Of a stretch of DNA of 64,000 bases, positions 59,881 to 64,000 are shown one piece after another. Origin of the DNA: Trichostrongylus colubriformis (lineage: Eukaryota > Nematoda > Chromadorea > Rhabditida > Trichostrongylidae); NCBI GenBank assembly GCA_963978905.1, contig OZ022261.1:27649686-27713685 (forward strand), in the 5' to 3' direction. A program made the translations under genes and the position numbers. Numbering within the stretch: position 1 is the stretch's first letter; each line of letters starts with the position of its first letter. A model generated the notes under the pieces. The model was not told the DNA's origin. It saw nothing but the letters and a program-made list of their open reading frames with translations, and did not search any database.

Positions 59881-61564
59881 GATTGAGTAGCCGTTGTGCC
59901 GTTACTTGCGCTTTCTTGGCGAGAAAAATATCCAGAATTAAGTTTACACCGTAATGGTTCCAAAGTGATCACACGAAAGGAGTGTGCGTTCGTACTAGCA
60001 ACACAGGCTCGACTACCAGTGTTTCGAAAGGCTGAAAGAAATCACTACATGCAGCCTGGTTGAGCAAAATCTCGTCTAACTTTCAATGCAACGTTCGACA
60101 TAGACCACGATGCTGCGTTGAAGAATGGAATTTTTCTCAAGTTACAGCTTCATTTCCCAGATTTACCCTAGAACAATTTTGGCTGACGCAATCCCCATCG
60201 TTATCCAAATGTATGCCCAATTTATGCTCATACAGCACCGACATCCAATTCGGCCATCTTGGCAGCCTGGCAGGCATGGACAATATAATTGTATACATAA
60301 ATATCATGTATTGCATGCTATATATATGGTCGTATTCGTTCATAGGCCTTATCCATCCCGCAGACGAAGTGCATTGCTTTCAGAACATTTTGGCAGACAA
60401 AAAGAGGCATTCAGGAGCTGCTCTGCCCAGCCCTGATCAAGCTTGATAAGGCCTTTAAAGCTAAATACAACGAAGATCAAACTGAGCGCGATCGAAATTT
60501 CTGTGTACCGTATGATCTGCGTGCTCGGCTGTCAAGAAGTTTCTTAAATTAATAAGAAACCTCGTAAATGCATGATATGCAGGAAAGAGGGTGAGACAAT
60601 AAACACGAAGTCATAGAATAGTCATTTTGGGAGTAGCCTCAATGTCAGTGGGATTCCGTAAAACCTACTGAAGAATCTTTTTGAGGAATACTGCGTTCAG
60701 AATGCGATAACAATTATAGCTCAGCTTCAGTGTTTCTGTGATCTTTTCTCATTTTGGAGCAGAGCCAATTACTAGGATTTCAGTTTTCCTTTAGGATCAT
60801 ACCACCATTGGTTTTAGAGCTGATTGCTTTCATAGGTACGGTATTTCGTTAAAACAAATGCTTATAAATACAAATTCAGGACAGAACGTTGAACAACGTT
60901 GATGTAAAGTACAGCACTCCTAACACTAGATGATCAAATCCTGGATTAGTGCCTGCTCAGAAGGTCCATGTATTCCAGAGTTTTTTATCCTGGCGGGATA
61001 AAAAAAGAAAAGGCATCGGTTGTCCCCGAGAAACTGTGATGTAAGCCACGTTCATTCACTCAAACACCACTACAATTGTGAAGTGAGGTGGAATGCGGGG
61101 CGCATCTCAGAATCGCTTCACTTGATCCCGTGTGCTTTACCTTTAGCGCTCCATGTTGCAGACTTTACAAGAAGGAGTTGGGAAAAGTTTGTGGTAGGAT
61201 GCACAAAGTTGCTCGGAATAGACAAAGTATCGCTTTCTGTCGGAAGAAATCTTTGGAGAGTTGCACCGAAACACAATCAAATTACCTCAAAGTGGTACCC
61301 CGCTAATTCTCACAAAGTGTCTGCGCGTTAGTGAGCCTTTGGACAGTCGTCACGAACCACGAAGTTTGTTCAACGATAGGGAAAAACTTCATGGATCTTT
61401 TTTCAAAAAGTTACCGTGAGACCGCTGGTTGTTTACCGCTGTGGTTAGGTTTCGTGTCATTAAAAGTGCTTTTGAAGGGACCTCAGAAGCTCGAGACACA
61501 TTTCTCAAGGAAACTTGGTCACGTGCATCCTTGTGTTAATTTTGCTCGAGACCACGGTAGAAGC
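59881..61564. other. No supported gene
   Basis: Open frames of 70-130 codons overlap in two plus-strand frames at 60.06-60.45 and 61.02-61.33 kb. The double openness, lack of known domains and absence of clear splice signals argue against a confident gene. Confidence 0.35.
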
Positions 61565-61955
61565 AAGTTCAGGAGGTTGTGGAATAATTGAAGAGTTCGA
61601 AAGTAGGGATGTCCAGCAGCGTAATCGCAGACAAAGAACGAAGAAAACGGCGATAAACTAGAGAAATAAAAGTCTGAAAACCTTATTTTTTACTCCCTTG
61701 TTCCCTCTGCATCGCTAGCCGAAGGGGTGGATGCGGACGGGCGAGGGGCTAAGGCAGCCGGTCTCAAACGATGTCCCTCCCTCGCGGCAGCACCCCGGCG
61801 GATGAGTAGCGGCGCGACACGTATTTCTGCAGGATCATGACAGTGCACCGCCGAGATTTTTAATGCGAGTTTCGCCACACATAGACTCTTCCGAACTGGG
61901 GTTTTGTTTTCAGAGAACATGCGTTCTCACTTATCATTTTCTTCTCACCCCATCG
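61565..61955 (+). repeat. Dispersed repeat R1, copy 5 (diverged)
   Basis: It shares GGTTGTGGAATAATTGAAGAG..., AAAACGGCGATAAACTAG and AATGCGAGTTTCGCCACACAT with other R1 copies, in the same orientation as all of them. The termini are degraded. Confidence 0.65.
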
Positions 61956-62470
61956 ATCAATAACTGTTTTTGCTGAGGATGAGTAGATATTAGTCGCCTA
62001 TCGGTTGAGCACTTATGCTTGTAGCTTCGACCAGAAGTATACTATCCGCTCATCTGGAGCAGTGAGGGGGGAGGGGGGCAGTCACTTATATGTCTCGCAG
62101 GATCAATTCTCAACCAATGATTACCATCGTAACCATTGTGATGCTTTGCGTCACATCCTCCTCCGAGACTGATTAATAAGGGTCAAACTCAATATAAATT
62201 ACTACATCACTGGAAGACATCCGGGAGCATGAGTTTAGAGGCGTCACCAGCATTTCTACCCCATTGTTTACTATTAGAAGATCTCTAATTGAAATCATGT
62301 GATCCACTAGAGCCTATGCGGTGCCGCGCAAGCGACGGTGGACCTTAGGTACTTACCACACCTATTGCAAAGATGCCGCACACGGTTTGCTCTTTCAGGC
62401 TTCACGACGGCCCATCGGCCCTTCTTGCTTTATACCCCACGGGAAGCGACTGTTTCCAGACGATATTAGC

Positions 62471-62936
62471 TTAAAGGAACCGAAAGGGGTTCGAAGCAAG
62501 AGAAAAATACAAAGAAATGAGCATTTTGTAACGAGCGCAGAAGGTTAGAAGCGATAATCGGTGAAAAAAACCCGAATTCAAAAGTGCATCAATGCGGTGT
62601 GTATTCGCGCCTCAATCGCATCATCGCACTGACTTTCCGAGTTGTCCGCTGTAGGAGACGGCCGCGGGCCAACTTTAGTTGTAGCACCTGACTCCCAGCG
62701 CAGTGGAGTGGCCATTCCCAACTACATTAGCACTCATGTAAGTACATCTAAAATCAACATAAGAAAGAACAAAGGAGAAGGTAAAAGGAGTGAACAACTT
62801 TATAATGGAAACATCTTCTTTTGGCATGATGCCAAGGCGTCAAATTGGCGAGTTTGTGCAATGGCGGCCACTTGAACTCGTCCACACTACGTCTGTTCTA
62901 CCGTAAGCCAAAATTACTCCCTTACGGTGTCTTTAA
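62471..62936 (-). repeat. Dispersed repeat R2, copy c (uninterrupted, reverse)
   Basis: In reverse orientation it runs from TAAAGACACCGTAAGGGAG to CCCCTTTCGGTTCCTTTAAG. Its reverse complement reads GTAGAACAGACGTAGTGTGG at 62881-62901, the unoccupied form of the site that holds the foldback element in copy b. Confidence 0.85.
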
Positions 62937-64000
62937 TAGGGAGTTGCTACGTCCGACTGCGAGGTTTCCTTACAAGACCCCACTCAAGTCCTTGAAATGA
63001 GAAGAAAAAGGGTAATAAAGGGGGCGAAGCGACTCTATCGCGAGATCCGCCAGCTGAGACATGAAGAACGACTAGATTCAATAGCTACTCGAGATAGTAA
63101 CGCGATCTTCATGCTTCACATTTCACTTCAGGTTCCACAACACTTTGGCCTCCTATAGTAGCTAGTGAACGAAATTCAAACAAATTACAAGTAATTAGCA
63201 ACCAAAGCATATGAGATAATACCCGCATGATGAGTCCCATGATGGCCTGAAGGTTGTGTGAAGACAAGCGAGAATGAATGCTGCGGAACAGCCAATTAAA
63301 TATCTGCGAACCGCCGAAAAAGTGCAGGCAGGAAAAAAGGGGTGGAAATTCAGTAAAAGAGTATTGCATACTTTCAGTAAACTATATGGCTGCAGAGTTA
63401 CCCAATAAGCTCACATTCGTGGATTTACCGTTGGCAAATGCGTGGGCTGTTGAGTTCGGCTAATGACGTTACAATACATGTAGTATTCAATGTATCTGAA
63501 TACTCTCTACCGTTTAATAGTACACTCCATATTGGAAGGAGGGCATTTCTCGGACATCACTAGCACAATTGCTGGAAGCGTGTCACCCAGCTCCGTTGCA
63601 GACAGAGGTGTGACGAAAAGACTTCCTTGTTCTTCCTTCAATGACGGATCCAGTGAATGCCTGTCTTCAGCGAATGGTGAATGTGATTTGTTGAGAGAGC
63701 TAGTGACTTTTAAAGGGTGTATGCTAGGACACACGAATTTTGACATTGGCCTGAGATCGTCTCACCGCACGCGGCGACGCTTCGTGAATTGTGCGAGTGG
63801 TGGCGTGTTCTTCGTCGCCTGGGCTCTCTCGGATTTGCCTGAGCTTTTTTAGGGCAGGTGCTTTGGCTACGTGTTTTCACCTGTCTTAAGCTGATTACAA
63901 TCCGCCGCGCGCGAATGGACGTGGTCACCGCGTGACCTAGTGACCTTACCGACCGTGTGTCACAACCGTCACCCATTCATAAAGGCACACCACGCGATAA
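62937..64000. other. Unassigned 3' edge of the window
   Basis: A 120-codon plus-strand frame (63490-63852) and an overlapping 79-codon minus-strand frame (63746-63507) both look protein-like in composition. Neither has a recognised domain, so no gene is called. Confidence 0.3.

Overview
The window looks like nematode nuclear DNA, most likely from a clade V strongylid (hookworm-like) genome. Reasons: small exons with TTTCAG-type acceptors, a receptor gene whose first coding exon sits 15 nt behind a likely trans-splice acceptor, a BEL/Pao LTR element, mariner elements and many palindromic MITEs. The species assignment is inference. Splice models and coordinates were read and counted by eye.

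3.6-10.4 kb, plus strand: an AMP-activated protein kinase gamma subunit gene. Eleven phase-compatible exons (373 codons plus stop) cover all four CBS repeats and keep the main nucleotide-binding residues. The 5' end is missing or unrecognised. Its introns hold MITEs, a 15-G run and a decayed repeat array. A 40-bp tandem duplication has copied one splice acceptor.

13.1-20.3 kb, minus strand: a rhodopsin-like seven-transmembrane receptor gene in six firm exons covering TM1 to TM6, plus two tentative 3' exons. Its introns hold an internally deleted mariner with a TA target duplication, a tRNA-derived SINE and a 433-bp palindromic MITE at a TTAA site.

20.4-43 kb: no gene I can prove. The stretch is a mosaic of inverted-repeat elements, several nested in one another. 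The most useful is a 2.5-kb foldback element (40073-42594) inserted into an older repeat. The same site is empty in two other copies of that repeat in this window, which shows a TA duplication.

43.0-47.3 kb: a very young BEL/Pao element with 229-bp LTRs that differ at one base and a 5-bp target duplication. It encodes an intact gag. Its second ORF keeps the protease and the C-terminal edge of integrase, but RT, RNase H and the integrase core are replaced by about 160 codons of unrelated, partly coiled-coil sequence.

47.3-64 kb: more MITE copies, a fossil mariner, a second SINE copy, a second foldback element related to the 40-kb one, and a few low-confidence exon candidates.

The two real host genes are a metabolic energy sensor and a membrane receptor. 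They sit in separate blocks on opposite strands and nothing suggests that they are functionally linked.
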